A stretch of 64,000 nt of DNA from Nocardioides sp. Root122 (GCF_001425025.1 NZ_LMDE01000010.1:640212-704211), one strand, 5' to 3'. Positions 10,759-19,047 are shown, counted from the first letter of the stretch. Notes: generated by a model not told the origin, from the letters alone. Numbers and translations are program-made.

Positions 10759-11217
10759 ATGGCCTATACGTTGAGAGTGGAGGCAGTCCAGGCCGTCGGG
10801 TCCGTGCCGATCCTCGAGGCCATGGGCATCCGCGTCGTCGAGGTCCGCGCGGGCTTCGCCGCCGCCGAGCTCCCGCCCGAGCCCAACATGAACCACTTCG
10901 GGGTCACCTACGCCGGCTCTCTGTTCAGCGTCGCCGAGATGCTCGGCGGGCTGCTGGCCCTGGCGACCTTCGACCTCGAGGGCGAGCTGGCCGGGTTCGT
11001 GCCGCTGGTCAAGGAGTCGACGATCAGGTTCCGGCGTCCCGCGCTGGGCGTCGTACGCGCCTCGGCGTCGCTGCCTGCACCGGAGGTCGACCGCGTGCGC
11101 GCCGACGCGCTGGCGACGGGCAAGGGGGAGTTCGTGCTGGAGGCGGTGCTGACCGACGCCCAGGGTGAGGTCGTCGCCTCGACCACCGGCACCTACCAGG
11201 TCCGACGCCTCGGCTGA
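10759..11217 (+). CDS. hotdog-fold thioesterase-like protein (YiiD C-terminal/PaaI type)
   Basis: About 152 aa. The core PNMNHFGVTYAGSLFSVAEM carries the hotdog-fold helix with an acidic residue usually used in acyl-CoA thioester hydrolysis, followed by VPLVKESTIRFRRPALG. Substrate is unknown. The start is uncertain: ATG at 10759 has no ribosome site, and TTG 10771 or GTG 10777 are in frame. The 5' end overlaps the proposed helR -10 box, so the two divergent promoters are interlocked. Confidence 0.7.
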   Translation: MAYTLRVEAVQAVGSVPILEAMGIRVVEVRAGFAAAELPPEPNMNHFGVTYAGSLFSVAEMLGGLLALATFDLEGELAGFVPLVKESTIRFRRPALGVVRASASLPAPEVDRVRADALATGKGEFVLEAVLTDAQGEVVASTTGTYQVRRLG

Positions 11218-11239
11218 CGGGTTCACACCCCCACTTTGG

Positions 11240-11253
11240 TGGAAACGGTTGCA
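11240..11253 (+). promoter_or_regulatory. LacI-family operator 1
   Basis: TGGAAACGGTTGCA, a LacI/GalR-type half-palindrome, about 42 bp upstream of the -35 box of the sugar operon. It shares TGGAAACG with operator 2; the two are 101 bp apart. Confidence 0.6.
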
Positions 11254-11294
11254 CCGCCCGCTCACCTGACTGAGCGCGACTGGGGAGCGTGCCG

Positions 11295-11323
11295 TTGACA
11301 GCGGCTGTGACTGCGGTCATAGT
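11295..11323 (+). promoter_or_regulatory. promoter of the sugar ABC operon
   Basis: TTGACA (11295-11300), 17-bp spacer, CATAGT (11318-11323). Transcription would start near 11330, about 10 bp before operator 2, so a bound LacI repressor would block it. Confidence 0.6.
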
Positions 11324-11340
11324 TCCATGTCAAGCGCGAG

Positions 11341-11354
11341 TGGAAACGATTCCA
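11341..11354 (+). promoter_or_regulatory. LacI-family operator 2
   Basis: TGGAAACGATTCCA, with inverted arms TGGAA/TTCCA, just downstream of the predicted transcription start. Probable target of the LacI regulator at the end of this operon. Confidence 0.7.
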
Positions 11355-11384
11355 CTCACCGGCCCACCCCAGGAGCGTTCAGCG

Positions 11385-12674
11385 ATGCGCAAGCCCACCA
11401 TCCGACGGGGAGCGGCGCTCGGCGCCGCCCTGGCCCTCGTCGCCACCATGACAGCCGCCTGTGGCGGCGACGACGAGTCCAACGCCGGCCAGGCCGAGCT
11501 CGGCCAGGACGACGTCCTGACGATCACCACCTTCAGCGACTTCGGCTACGACAAGCTGATCGAGGAGTGGAACGCCGACCCCGACCGCCCCTTCACGGTG
11601 AAGATGACCAAGATCGCCGACTGGGACCCGTGGAAGCAGACGCTCACGCAGGACCTGCAGGCCGGCCACGGGCTCACCGACGTCGTCGCGGTCGAGGGCG
11701 ACGCGATGCCGCAGTTCCTCGCCGACGGCGCCTCGGACCAGTTCGCCGACATCTCCGACCCGTCGCTCGAGGACCGCTGGGTCGACTACGCCTACCTCGC
11801 CGGCCAGACCGCCGACGGCAAGCAGATCGGCTATCCGACCGACGCGGGCCCGGAGGCGTTCTGCTACCGCGCCGACCTGTTCGAGAAGGCCGGCCTGCCG
11901 TCCGACCGCAAGGAGGTCGAGAAGATCTTCGAGACCTGGGACTCCTACTTCGCCGCCGGCGAGAAGCTCGTCGCCGAGCTCCCGGACACCAAGTGGTACG
12001 ACGCCAGCGGCTCGATCGCCCAGGCGATGCTGAACCAGGCCGAGTTCCCGTTCCAGACCGCCGACAACGCGGTCGACGTGGAGAACGCCGAGCTCGAGGA
12101 GGTCTGGGACACCGTCACCCGCTACTCCTCGACGCTCTCGCCGCGCGTCGTGCAGTGGAAGGAGGACTGGACCGCCAACTTCACCAACGACGGGTTCGCC
12201 ACGATGCCGTGCCCGGGGTGGATGTTCTCCAACATCAAGTCGAACGCCCCCGAGGTCGAGGGCTGGGACATCGTCAACGCCTTCCCGGGAGGCGGCGGCA
12301 ACTGGGGCGGCTCCTACCTCGCCGTCCCGGCGATGTCGGAGCACCAGGAAGAGGCCAAGCAGCTGGCCAGCTGGCTGACCGACAAGGACCAGGAGCTCGC
12401 CGCCTTCGAGGCTGCGGGCAACTACCCGGCCAACATAGAGGCCCAGCAGGCGCTCGCCGACGCCAACGCCACCGACCCCTACTTCAACGACGCGCCGACG
12501 GCAGTGATCCTCGCCGACCGGGCGGCCGCGGTGGAGCCCGGACACCCCTACGAGGGGGACAAGTACTCCGACATCCTCGGCCTCTTCCAGACCGCCATCC
12601 AGCGGGTCGACGAGGGCACCTCGCCGGACGAGTCCTGGGCGACGTTCACCCAGGCCGTCGAGAGCCTCTCCTGA
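11385..12674 (+). CDS. sugar ABC transporter substrate-binding lipoprotein
   Basis: Extracellular binding protein (family 1, MalE-like), 429 aa. A lipoprotein signal peptide ends in the lipobox MTAAC, followed by a GGDDES linker. Typical binding-protein stretches follow (ITTFSDFGYDKLIEEW, IGYPTDAGPEAFCYRADLFEKAGLP). The ATG at 11385 has an AGGAG site 9 nt upstream. First gene of the LacI-controlled operon with two permeases and a GH1 beta-glucosidase, so the ligand is probably a beta-linked gluco-oligosaccharide such as cellobiose (inference from neighbours). No ATPase gene is nearby; a shared MsiK-like ATPase elsewhere is likely. Confidence 0.87.
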   Translation: MRKPTIRRGAALGAALALVATMTAACGGDDESNAGQAELGQDDVLTITTFSDFGYDKLIEEWNADPDRPFTVKMTKIADWDPWKQTLTQDLQAGHGLTDVVAVEGDAMPQFLADGASDQFADISDPSLEDRWVDYAYLAGQTADGKQIGYPTDAGPEAFCYRADLFEKAGLPSDRKEVEKIFETWDSYFAAGEKLVAELPDTKWYDASGSIAQAMLNQAEFPFQTADNAVDVENAELEEVWDTVTRYSSTLSPRVVQWKEDWTANFTNDGFATMPCPGWMFSNIKSNAPEVEGWDIVNAFPGGGGNWGGSYLAVPAMSEHQEEAKQLASWLTDKDQELAAFEAAGNYPANIEAQQALADANATDPYFNDAPTAVILADRAAAVEPGHPYEGDKYSDILGLFQTAIQRVDEGTSPDESWATFTQAVESLS

Positions 12675-12705
12675 TCACTCGACCGTGATCATCCCCATCG
12701 CCCCC

Positions 12706-12734
12706 GCCGGGGAGGACTGCACCACCTCCCCGGC
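12706..12734 (+). terminator. intra-operon hairpin after the binding-protein gene
   Basis: Perfect 10-bp stem GCCGGGGAGG/CCTCCCCGGC with a 9-nt loop and no following T-run. It lies between the binding-protein and permease genes and could act as a partial terminator or 3' stabiliser that keeps binding-protein mRNA in excess. Confidence 0.6.
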
Positions 12735-12773
12735 CGGGGTCACCCAGCCCGCACCGACGAGAGGAGGCGCGCG

Positions 12774-13760
12774 ATGACCACCGTCCACGCACCCGGTCCT
12801 CCGGAGACCCGGACCGCGGCTGGCACGACGCCCCCACGGCTGACGTGGCGGCAGAAGCTCTCCCGGTGGGACACCCGCTTCTCGCCGGTCCTCTACGTCG
12901 TCCCGTTCTTCGTGGTGTTCGGCCTCGTCGGGGTCTACCCGATGGTCTACTCGGCCTACCTCTCCTTCTTCTCGTGGCCCCGTTTCGGCCCCACCCACGG
13001 ACCGGGGGTCGGGTTCGCGAACTACGCGCACGTGCTCGCCGACCCGGTGTTCCACAAGGCGTTCTGGAACACCGTCGGCATCTTCCTGCTGTCCTCGGTG
13101 CCGCAGGTGGTCATCGCCACCGTCATCGCGGCTATGCTCGACACGCCCCTGCGCGGACGCACCTGGTGGCGGATGAGCGTGCTGCTTCCCTTCGTGGTCG
13201 CACCGGCGGCCACGGCCCTCATCTTCGGGAGCCTGTTCGCCGACCAGTCCGGCCTGGTCAACGAGGTCCTCCGCGCGATCGGCTTGCCGGGGATCAGCTG
13301 GCACTCCGACCGGCTGGCGAGCTGGACGGCCATCGCCTCGATGGTCAACTACCGCTGGACCGGCTACAACACCCTGATCATCCTCGCCGCGCTGCAGGCG
13401 ATCCCTCGACAGCTCTACGAGGCCGCCGCGATCGACGGTGCCCGTCCGCTGCAGCAGTTCTTCCACGTCACGCTGCCCTCGATCAGGCCGACCATGCTCT
13501 TCGTCATCATCACCTCGACCATCGGAGGGATGCAGATCTTCACCGAGCCGCGCCTGTTCGACACCAACCTGCAGTTCCAGGGCGGGGCCGACTACCAGTA
13601 CCAGACCCTGACGATGTACGTCTTCAACGCCTCGAACAGCGGCACCGACCCCTACCCGCGGGCCGCGGCCGCGACCTGGATCATCGTCGTGGTCATCGTG
13701 GGCATCGCTGCCCTCAACTACCTCCTCACGCGGCGGTTGCAGGGGAGGGGGGAGCGGTGA
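12774..13760 (+). CDS. sugar ABC transporter permease (MalF type)
   Basis: Inner-membrane permease, 328 aa, six or so transmembrane helices after a Pro-rich cytoplasmic N-terminus. The ATPase-coupling EAA loop reads YEAAAIDGARPLQQFFHVT followed by LPSIRP. GAGGAGG ribosome site 7 nt before the ATG. Its stop overlaps the next permease start by 4 bp (GTGA). Pairs with the downstream permease to form the pore for the sugar taken from the binding lipoprotein. Confidence 0.88.
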   Translation: MTTVHAPGPPETRTAAGTTPPRLTWRQKLSRWDTRFSPVLYVVPFFVVFGLVGVYPMVYSAYLSFFSWPRFGPTHGPGVGFANYAHVLADPVFHKAFWNTVGIFLLSSVPQVVIATVIAAMLDTPLRGRTWWRMSVLLPFVVAPAATALIFGSLFADQSGLVNEVLRAIGLPGISWHSDRLASWTAIASMVNYRWTGYNTLIILAALQAIPRQLYEAAAIDGARPLQQFFHVTLPSIRPTMLFVIITSTIGGMQIFTEPRLFDTNLQFQGGADYQYQTLTMYVFNASNSGTDPYPRAAAATWIIVVVIVGIAALNYLLTRRLQGRGER

Positions 13761-14587
13761 GCCGGCGTCCCGGGTTCCTGGTCTACGGCCTGCTGTCCGC
13801 GTTCGTGGTGGGCTCGGCGTTCCCGCTCTACTGGTCCTTCGTCATCGGGTCGGTGACCAAGGAGCGCGCCATCCACAGCCCGCCGCCGCTCTACCCCGGC
13901 GGACACTTCCTGGACAACGCGCGTCGGGTGCTCGACCAGATCGACTTCTGGTCCGCGCTGGCCAACTCGGTGGTGATCTCCGGCGTCTCGGCCGCCTCCG
14001 TCGTCTTCTTCTCGACGCTGGCCGGCTACTCGTTCGCCAAGCTGCGGTTCCCCGGCAGCAACGTCGCGATGGGCTTCGTCGTCGCCACGATGGCGGTGCC
14101 CACCCAGCTGGCGTTCGTGCCGCTGCTCAAGCAGTTCAGCAACCTCGGGCTCACCGGGACGCGCACCGCGGTGGTGCTGCCGTTCCTCGTCACCGCGTTC
14201 GGCGTGTTCTTCATGCGCCAGTACCTCATCGACGCGATCCCCGACGAGCTGATCGAGGCCGCCCGGATGGACGGCTGCTCCCAGATCCGCACCTTCTGGA
14301 CGGTCGCCGTCCCCGCCGCGCGGCCCGCGATGGCGATCCTGGCGCTGTTCACGTTCATGCAGACGTGGACGGAGTTCATGTGGCCGTTGCTGATCCTGCA
14401 GGGGAGTGACGTGCAGACGCTGCAGACCGCGCTCGACCAGCTCAAGATCGCGCCGGCCGGAGGGATCTCCGACGTCGCGCTGCTCCAGGCGGGGACGCTG
14501 CTGGCCACGATCCCGCTCCTCGTCCTGTTCATCGCGACCGGCCGCCAGCTCGTGGCCGGCATCATGCAAGGAGCCGTCAAGGGATGA
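13757..14587 (+). CDS. sugar ABC transporter permease (MalG type)
   Basis: 276-aa partner permease. The EAA coupling loop reads IEAARMDGCSQIRTFWTVA with VPAARPA. Five to six hydrophobic helices are visible, starting with FLVYGLLSAFVVGSAFPLYW. GTG start overlaps the previous stop, and its own stop overlaps the beta-glucosidase ATG (ATGA), so the proteins are translationally coupled. Confidence 0.88.
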   Translation: MSRRPGFLVYGLLSAFVVGSAFPLYWSFVIGSVTKERAIHSPPPLYPGGHFLDNARRVLDQIDFWSALANSVVISGVSAASVVFFSTLAGYSFAKLRFPGSNVAMGFVVATMAVPTQLAFVPLLKQFSNLGLTGTRTAVVLPFLVTAFGVFFMRQYLIDAIPDELIEAARMDGCSQIRTFWTVAVPAARPAMAILALFTFMQTWTEFMWPLLILQGSDVQTLQTALDQLKIAPAGGISDVALLQAGTLLATIPLLVLFIATGRQLVAGIMQGAVKG

Positions 14588-16026
14588 CGACCCGAGAGTT
14601 CCCCGCGGACTTCCTCTGGGGGGCGGCCGCTGCCGCCTACCAGATCGAGGGGGCCGTCGACGCCGACGGGCGCACGCCGTCCATCTGGGACACCTTCGCC
14701 CGCGTGCCGGGGGCGATCCTCCACGGCGACGACGCCGACGTCGCGTGCGAGCACTACGAGCGGATGCCGCAGGACGTCGCGCTCATGAAGCGGCTCAACC
14801 TCGCGTCCTACCGCTTCTCCACGGCGTGGCCACGGGTGTGCCCCGACGGAGGGCGGGTCAACCCCGCCGGCCTCGACTTCTACGACAGGCTCACCGACGA
14901 GCTGCTCGCCGCGGGCATCACGCCGTTCCTGACGCTCTACCACTGGGACCTGCCGCAGGCCCTCGAGGACGCGGGCGGCTGGACCAACCGCGACACGGCC
15001 CACCGGTTCCTCGACTACGCGATGGCGGTGCACGACGCGCTCGGCGACCGGGTCGACAGCTGGACGACCCACAACGAGCCCTGGTGCTCGGCCTTCATGG
15101 GCTACACCAGCGGCGGGCACGCCCCGGGGCGCCGCGAGGGAGTGGCGGGCGTCGTCGCCGCCCACCACCTGCTCCTCGGGCACGGCCTGTTCGTCGAGGA
15201 GTTCCGCCGCCGCGGAGGCACCGCGGACAACGGGAAGGCGGTCGGCATCACGCTCAACCCGACGGTGGCCGACCCGTTCGACCCCACCCGCGCGGCCGAC
15301 GTGGACGCGGCGCGGCGCCTGGACGGCTTCCACAACCGGGTGTTCCTCGACCCGCTGTTCCGTGGCGCGTACGCCGACGACCTGGCGGGGGACACGGCGG
15401 GCATGCTCTTCGAGGGCCGGCCCTGGCAGGACGTCGTCCGGGACGGGGACCTGGACCTCATCAGCCAGCCGCTCGACTTCCTGGGGGTGAACTTCTACCA
15501 CGGCGACCTCCCGGCGGCGTTGCCCTACGAGGCAGGGCCGGGGGAGCTCCTCGGCAGCCGGATCGAGCACTCGCCGCGCCGGCGCGCCTCGCCGTACCCG
15601 GGCGGCGGCTTCGTGTTCCCGCGGACGGGTCGTCCCACCACCGACCGCGACTGGGAGATCGACCCGGACGCCTTCCGGCGCCTGCTCGTCCGGCTCGCGG
15701 AGGACTACGGCGCACCCCCGATCTACATCACCGAGAACGGTGCGATGGCCGACGACGTCGTCGAGGGCGGCGCCGTCCACGACCGCGGGCGGCAGCAGTT
15801 CATCGAGCAGCACCTGCACGCGATGCTGGACGCGATGGACCAGGGCGTCGACGTCAGGGGCTACTTCGTGTGGTCGTTGATGGACAACTTCGAGTGGAGC
15901 TACGGCTACTCCCACCGCTTCGGCATCGTCCACGTCGACTACGAGACGCAGGAGCGCACGCCCAAGGACAGCGCGCTCTGGTTCGCCGAGGTCGCCCTGC
16001 AGAACCGGGTCCCAGTAGTAGCGTGA
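14584..16026 (+). CDS. GH1 beta-glucosidase
   Basis: Glycoside hydrolase family 1 retaining beta-glucosidase, 480 aa, full length. The N-terminal GH1 signature FPADFLWGAAAAAYQIEGA is present. The acid/base Glu is in THNEPW and the nucleophile Glu in YITENGA; WSLMDNFEWSYGYS is the conserved C-terminal aglycone-site motif. No signal peptide, so it acts in the cytoplasm on the imported disaccharide. It overlaps the upstream permease by 4 bp. Together with the ABC genes and LacI regulator this resembles the cebEFG-bglC-cebR arrangement of Streptomyces. Confidence 0.92.
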   Translation: MTTREFPADFLWGAAAAAYQIEGAVDADGRTPSIWDTFARVPGAILHGDDADVACEHYERMPQDVALMKRLNLASYRFSTAWPRVCPDGGRVNPAGLDFYDRLTDELLAAGITPFLTLYHWDLPQALEDAGGWTNRDTAHRFLDYAMAVHDALGDRVDSWTTHNEPWCSAFMGYTSGGHAPGRREGVAGVVAAHHLLLGHGLFVEEFRRRGGTADNGKAVGITLNPTVADPFDPTRAADVDAARRLDGFHNRVFLDPLFRGAYADDLAGDTAGMLFEGRPWQDVVRDGDLDLISQPLDFLGVNFYHGDLPAALPYEAGPGELLGSRIEHSPRRRASPYPGGGFVFPRTGRPTTDRDWEIDPDAFRRLLVRLAEDYGAPPIYITENGAMADDVVEGGAVHDRGRQQFIEQHLHAMLDAMDQGVDVRGYFVWSLMDNFEWSYGYSHRFGIVHVDYETQERTPKDSALWFAEVALQNRVPVVA

Positions 16027-16031
16027 ACCCG

Positions 16032-17045
16032 ATGAACGAGCACGCGTCCACGCTCGGCGAGGTGGCCAGGCTGGCCGGTGTCAGCAAGGCGACCGCGTCG
16101 CGCGCGATCAACGGCAGGTCCAAGGTCAGCGCGAAGGCGCAGACCGCGGTCCTCGACGCCGTACGCCAGCTGGGCTACACCCCCAACGGCACCGCGCGCT
16201 CGTTGGTCACCCGGCGCACCGGCTCGGTCGCGGTGATCCTCCCGGAGTCCGACGAGCGGATCTTCTCCGACCCGTTCTTCGCGCGGATGCTGCACCTGGT
16301 CTCCCGCTCGCTGCGCGAGCACGACCTCCAGCTGGTGCTGCTCCTCGCCGAGCCCGGCGACGAGGAGGAACGGCTGCTCAAGTACCTCCGGGGTCGCTAC
16401 GTCGACGGCGCGATCGTCGCCTCCCACCACCGCGACGACCGCCTCGCCGAGCACCTGTCGGACCTCGCGCTGCCCTGCGTGTTCATCGGTCGTCCGTGGC
16501 TCGGGTCCGAGCGGGTGTCCTACGTCGACAGCGACAACGCCGCGGCCGCGCGCCATGCGGTGCGGGTCCTGCTCGACGCCGGCCGGCGCCGGATCGCGAC
16601 CATCGCCGGACCGCGGGACATGCGGGCGGGCCACGACCGGTTGGAGGGCTGGCGCCACGAGCTCGCCGACGCCGGGCTCGACACCGACCTGGTGGCCTAC
16701 GGCGACTTCACCGAGGCGGGCGGCGCGGAGGCCTGTGCGTCGCTCCTCGACGCCACCGGCGACATCGACGGCATCTTCGCGGCGTCCGACCTGATGGCGC
16801 AGGGCGCGATGCGCGAGCTGGCGGCACGGGGGATCCGCGTGCCCGACGACGTCTCGATCGTGGGCTACGACGACCTCGGTGTCGCCGAGCACACCCGGCC
16901 GCCCCTGACCACGCTGCACAACCCGATCGGCTCCATGGTCACCGAGGCGGTGCGGCTGCTCATCGAGGCCATCGCCGAGGGCGGCCGCGGCGCGCCGCGC
17001 AGGGTGGTCTTCGTGCCCGAGCTCGTGCGCCGGGCATCGGTCTAG
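16032..17045 (+). CDS. LacI-family transcriptional regulator of the sugar operon
   Basis: 337-aa repressor. An N-terminal LacI HTH (TLGEVARLAGVSKATASRAI with hinge region NGTARSLVTRRTG) is followed by a periplasmic-binding-protein-like sugar domain (IAGPRDMRAGHDRLEGW, VSIVGYDDLGVAEHTRPPLT). Start is ATG 16032; a GTG at 16023 would overlap the beta-glucosidase stop by 4 bp and is a real alternative. As last gene of the operon it probably binds the TGGAAACG operators at 11240 and 11341, giving self-limiting induction by the sugar. Confidence 0.88.
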   Translation: MNEHASTLGEVARLAGVSKATASRAINGRSKVSAKAQTAVLDAVRQLGYTPNGTARSLVTRRTGSVAVILPESDERIFSDPFFARMLHLVSRSLREHDLQLVLLLAEPGDEEERLLKYLRGRYVDGAIVASHHRDDRLAEHLSDLALPCVFIGRPWLGSERVSYVDSDNAAAARHAVRVLLDAGRRRIATIAGPRDMRAGHDRLEGWRHELADAGLDTDLVAYGDFTEAGGAEACASLLDATGDIDGIFAASDLMAQGAMRELAARGIRVPDDVSIVGYDDLGVAEHTRPPLTTLHNPIGSMVTEAVRLLIEAIAEGGRGAPRRVVFVPELVRRASV

Positions 17046-17065
17046 AAGCCAGCAGGAGGTCCGCC

Positions 17066-18373
17066 GTGCCCGCACCCGTCCCACCCGACCACGGGCTCGA
17101 GCCGATCGAGCGGGCGTCCGTCGACGAGCTCCGCGCAGTCCAGCTCGAGCGGCTGCAGTGGACCGTGCGGCACGCCTACGACCACGTGCCGCACTACACC
17201 GCGGCGCTCGACGAGGCAGGCGTCCACCCCGACGACGTCACCGAGCTGGCCGACCTGGGGCGGCTCCCGTTCACGACCAAGGAGACGCTGCGGCAGAACT
17301 ACCCGTTCGGGATGTTCGCGGTGCCGCGCACCGACGTCGTACGCCTGCACGCCTCGAGCGGCACGACGGGCAAGCCGACCGTCGTCGGCTACACGCGCGG
17401 CGACCTCGACGTCTGGGCGACCGTCGTCGCGCGCAGCATCCGCGCCGGCGGCGGGCGGCCGGGGGACATCCTGCACAACGCCTACGGCTACGGCCTGTTC
17501 ACCGGCGGCCTCGGTGCCCACGCGGGGGCGGAGAGGCTGGGGTGCACGGTGGTGCCGGTCTCCGGCGGGATGACCGAGCGGCAGGTCCAGCTGATCGCCG
17601 ACTTCCGGCCCGACGTGATCATGGTGACCCCGTCCTACATGCTCAACATCGTTGACGAGATGGAGCGCCACGGCCTCGACCCGCGGGCGAGCTCGCTGCG
17701 GGTGGGCATCTTCGGCGCCGAGCCCTGGACCAACGAGATGCGCACCGCGGTCGAGGAGCGGCTCGACATGCACGCCGTCGACATCTACGGCCTGTCCGAG
17801 ATCATCGGCCCGGGAGTGGCCCAGGAGTGCGTCGAGACCAAGGACGGCCTGCACCTCTGGGAGGACCACTTCTACCCGGAGATCATCGACCCGGTGACCG
17901 GTGAGGTGCTGCCCGACGGTGAGGAGGGCGAGCTGGTGCTGACGTCCCTGACCAAGGAGGCAATGCCGGTCCTGCGCTACCGGACCCGTGACCTGACCCG
18001 CCTCCTGCCCGGCACGATGCGCCCGATGCGGCGGATCGAGAAGATCACCGGCCGCACCGACGACATGATCATCCTGCGAGGGGTGAACCTGTTCCCGACG
18101 CAGATCGAGGAGCTGGTGCTCGGCGTCCCGGAGCTGACGCCGCACTTCCAGTGCGTGCGCGGCCGCTCCGGCAACATGGACACGCTCACCGTGCGCATCG
18201 AGCGCCGCGAGCACGTCGGCGTCGAGGCCGGCGAGGCCGCGGGCCGGCACGTGGGCGCCCTCGTCAAGCGCATCATCGGGGTGAGCGTCGGCGTCGAGGT
18301 CGTCGAGCCCTTCGGGATCGAGCGGTCGGTCGGCAAGATGCGACGGATCGTCGACGAGCGGCCCCAGGGCTAG
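17066..18373 (+). CDS. paaK: phenylacetate-CoA ligase
   Basis: Adenylate-forming ligase that activates phenylacetate to phenylacetyl-CoA, 435 aa (family about 430-440). ATP-binding P-loop-like motif SSGTTGKPTVVGYT, further motifs YGYGLFTGGLGAHAG and YGLSEIIGPGVAQEC, and the C-terminal hinge YRTRDLTRLLPG. GTG start with a strong AGGAGG site. It begins 20 bp after the LacI gene but the rest of the paa catabolic cluster is not in this window, so a role on another aryl acid is possible. Confidence 0.87.
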   Translation: MPAPVPPDHGLEPIERASVDELRAVQLERLQWTVRHAYDHVPHYTAALDEAGVHPDDVTELADLGRLPFTTKETLRQNYPFGMFAVPRTDVVRLHASSGTTGKPTVVGYTRGDLDVWATVVARSIRAGGGRPGDILHNAYGYGLFTGGLGAHAGAERLGCTVVPVSGGMTERQVQLIADFRPDVIMVTPSYMLNIVDEMERHGLDPRASSLRVGIFGAEPWTNEMRTAVEERLDMHAVDIYGLSEIIGPGVAQECVETKDGLHLWEDHFYPEIIDPVTGEVLPDGEEGELVLTSLTKEAMPVLRYRTRDLTRLLPGTMRPMRRIEKITGRTDDMIILRGVNLFPTQIEELVLGVPELTPHFQCVRGRSGNMDTLTVRIERREHVGVEAGEAAGRHVGALVKRIIGVSVGVEVVEPFGIERSVGKMRRIVDERPQG

Positions 18374-18379
18374 GGCGTC

Positions 18380-18736
18380 ATGCCAGCAAGGTTCGTCCTG
18401 CACGACCACCGACGACCGAGCCCGCACTTCGACCTGCGTCTCGAGGAGGACGGCGTGCTGCGCAGCTGGGCGGTGCCCAAGGGCCTGCCGACCGACTCAC
18501 GCCGCGACCGGCTGGCGATCGCCGTCGACGACCACGAGCTCGACCACGTCGACTACGAGGACGAGCACAAGTCGATCGCCGACACCGGCACCTGGGAGGC
18601 CGAGGACCGCGACGAGCGGCGGCTGGTGCTCGTGCTGCACGGCCGGTCCGGGTCGCGCCGCTACGCGCTGATCCACACCGACGGCACCCAGTGGCTGCTG
18701 CACCTGACGAAGGACCAGTCCGTCAACAGAGGTTGA
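18380..18736 (+). CDS. standalone LigD-type 3'-phosphoesterase domain protein
   Basis: 118-aa protein equivalent to the phosphoesterase domain of bacterial NHEJ ligase LigD. Seen: FVLHDHRRPSPHFDLRLEEDG, the two His and the Asp/Arg cluster that bind Mn and phosphate, then SWAVPKGLP and LIHTDGTQWLLH. The domain trims 3' phosphates or ribonucleotides at DNA ends. It is present without ligase or polymerase domains. The start lies 6 bp after paaK. Its stop codon sits inside the first of two palindromic operators of the next gene. Confidence 0.82.
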   Translation: MPARFVLHDHRRPSPHFDLRLEEDGVLRSWAVPKGLPTDSRRDRLAIAVDDHELDHVDYEDEHKSIADTGTWEAEDRDERRLVLVLHGRSGSRRYALIHTDGTQWLLHLTKDQSVNRG

Positions 18737-18737
18737 C
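18722..18737. promoter_or_regulatory. palindromic operator A (GTCAA-N6-TTGAC)
   Basis: GTCAACAGAGGTTGAC. Overlaps the end of the phosphoesterase gene. Second copy 28 bp downstream. The right arm TTGACT (18733-18738) could also be a -35 box. Confidence 0.55.
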
Positions 18738-18749
18738 TTCTCGCCCGAC

Positions 18750-18765
18750 GTCAATCATGGTTGAC
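18750..18765. promoter_or_regulatory. palindromic operator B (GTCAA-N6-TTGAC)
   Basis: GTCAATCATGGTTGAC, ending 2 bp before the ATG of the small HTH gene. Same arms and GG as operator A. Binding here would cover the likely start of transcription. Confidence 0.6.
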
Positions 18766-18767
18766 GC

Positions 18768-18977
18768 ATGAGGACTGCCGTCGACGCCGAGGAGCCGGGG
18801 GAGGAGAGCCCCCTCGAGGAGCTCATGCGCATCGCCCGGGCCAAGCACGAGCTCGCTGCCGCCGAGGCGGTCGCCGTACGGCGCGCCCGGATCCACGGCT
18901 TCAGCTGGGCCGAGATCGGCACGATGCTCGGCGTCAGCAAGCAGGCGATGCACAAGAAGTACGGCAAGTTCGCCTGA
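18768..18977 (+). CDS. small helix-turn-helix protein (69 aa)
   Basis: 69-residue protein. An acidic N-terminus is followed by a helix (LEELMRIARAKHELAAAEA) and a compact HTH, RARIHGFSWAEIGTMLGVSK then QAMHKKYG, of the kind seen in small actinobacterial AsnC/sigma-4-like DNA-binding proteins. The two GTCAA-N6-TTGAC palindromes just upstream suggest autoregulation. The ATG lies 6 nt after CATGGT, which is 17 bp downstream of TTGACT, so the mRNA may be leaderless. Target genes are unknown. Confidence 0.7.
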   Translation: MRTAVDAEEPGEESPLEELMRIARAKHELAAAEAVAVRRARIHGFSWAEIGTMLGVSKQAMHKKYGKFA

Positions 18978-18988
18978 ACATTATGTCA
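18978..18988. promoter_or_regulatory. ACATTATGTCA site upstream of the TDT transporter
   Basis: ACATTATGTCA directly after the HTH gene stop, followed by the direct repeat ATGTCACTCCAG (18984-18995 and overlapping copy 18995 onward). The identical 11-mer recurs at the end of the transporter gene. Confidence 0.4.
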
Positions 18989-19047
18989 CTCCAGATGTCA
19001 CTCCAGCGGCTCGCCAGCCGGGCCGCCCGACGCGAGGGGATCAGGAC

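Noticed and set aside
17041..17066. Assigning paaK to the sugar operon.
   Set aside because: It lies only 20 bp after the LacI gene but has its own strong ribosome site and an unrelated function; proximity alone is not enough.
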